Assembly: GCA_003118195.1 (NCBI GenBank)
Contig: BEXV01001882.1
Location: forward strand, 62,600 to 79,362
DNA: 16,763 bases
Reading direction: 5' to 3'
From: Hemicentrotus pulcherrimus
Taxonomy: Eukaryota; Echinodermata; Echinoidea; Camarodonta; Strongylocentrotidae
Made by a program: the position numbers and the translations under genes. The notes beneath the pieces were generated by a model. The model was not told the origin of the DNA. It saw only the letters and a list, made by a program, of their open reading frames with translations, and made no database searches. This document shows, piece by piece, positions 16,163 to 16,763 of this stretch. Numbering within the stretch: the first letter of the stretch is position 1; the number at the start of each line of letters is the position of its first letter.

Positions 16163-16763
16163 CTGCAAAATTAAAGACATCGTTTTATAATGTTAAATCT
16201 GAGATGCACGGCCCTACGTGTTATCAGTGTCTGTTATATGGTATTATGTTGAAGCCCTAACTAAAAATGCGCTTCAAAATGATCAAATAGTACCTCAAAA
16301 GGTAAAAACCTTTGAGTGACCGTTTTTACCATACTCGTTCTCCCCAGTCGACTGTAGTGTTATGAAAACCGTTTGGCAAACGCAAAATTTTATTTCGATT
16401 TTCAATCATAAATATCTTGATAATCAGACAGGCGATCGGCTTTTAAAAGTCATGGGGTTCCTGACTGACCTAAAGGTTTATGATTATCATTGCAGCATGA
16501 GCTAAATTAAGGATCTAAGACAAAGTTACCGTATCCCTTTAATGATCGAATCAACTAATCAAAGGACTCTCATGATACGTCACAGATTTGCTAATGTATT
16601 TGAGTGATCACAGCTGCTTCAAACATTAAGAACTTTCTTTTTTAAAGAGAAGGTTGAGTTGTGGGAACAGGTGAAAAATAATTCGTGAACTTTATCATTT
16701 TTCATTATGCAAGTGTGGAAGAACATCAGATAAGACATGTTCCCTAAAAAGCATGGCTCTTCA
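16163..16763. other. No gene recognised; small hairpin
   Basis: A GGTAAAAAC / GTTTTTACC hairpin lies at about 16301-16330. The rest is AT-rich without recognisable exons. Upstream exons of the minus-strand gene, if any, would lie beyond the window. Confidence 0.45.

Overview
This is eukaryotic, AT-rich, intron- and repeat-dense DNA. Exons with GT-AG boundaries, tRNA-derived SINE and LINE relics, hairpin MITEs, long microsatellites and an animal histone H4 relic point to a metazoan. The style of the repeats suggests a marine invertebrate, with an echinoderm as best guess; that taxonomic guess is inference.

Layout. From 398 to 764 (minus strand) lies a decayed histone H4 gene, split between codons by a hairpin element at 481-615. 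From 910 to 10114 (plus strand) lies the main gene, an SLC16/monocarboxylate-transporter-like MFS protein. Three exons are recognisable: 1112-1316, 7396-8730 and 9969-10114. All junctions are phase 1 and the exons join in frame. The family's usual TM2-TM3 segment is not visible in the 6 kb first intron. That intron holds a SINE, a degenerate ~22-bp tandem tract, a nested inverted repeat next to a 60-bp perfect palindrome, a duplicated ~260-350-bp unit, another hairpin element, a LINE 3' end, a MITE and a ~110-bp inverted repeat. A decayed partial copy of exon 1 sits upstream at 910-972.

From 10115 to 14371 there is no convincing gene. It contains a small TIR element at the 3' end of the transporter gene, a LINE 3' end on the plus strand, microsatellites, and a ~420-bp element with 35-bp terminal inverted repeats.

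On the minus strand at the right end, an exon at 15974-16162 encodes a membrane helix followed by a cysteine-rich segment. A possible terminal exon lies at 14372-14638, with its reading frame unresolved. A dispersed ~170-bp repeat occurs inside the transporter's second visible intron and again between the two minus-strand exons.

The window is therefore mostly one transporter gene with lineage-specific features: an internal duplication in its central loop, and loss of the acidic residue next to the conserved TM8 arginine. It is surrounded by many fold-back elements. No clearly new multi-gene system is visible. The most unusual items are the interrupted H4 relic, the duplicated transporter loop, the perfect palindrome, and a short inserted repeat that conserves a GAAA-capped hairpin.
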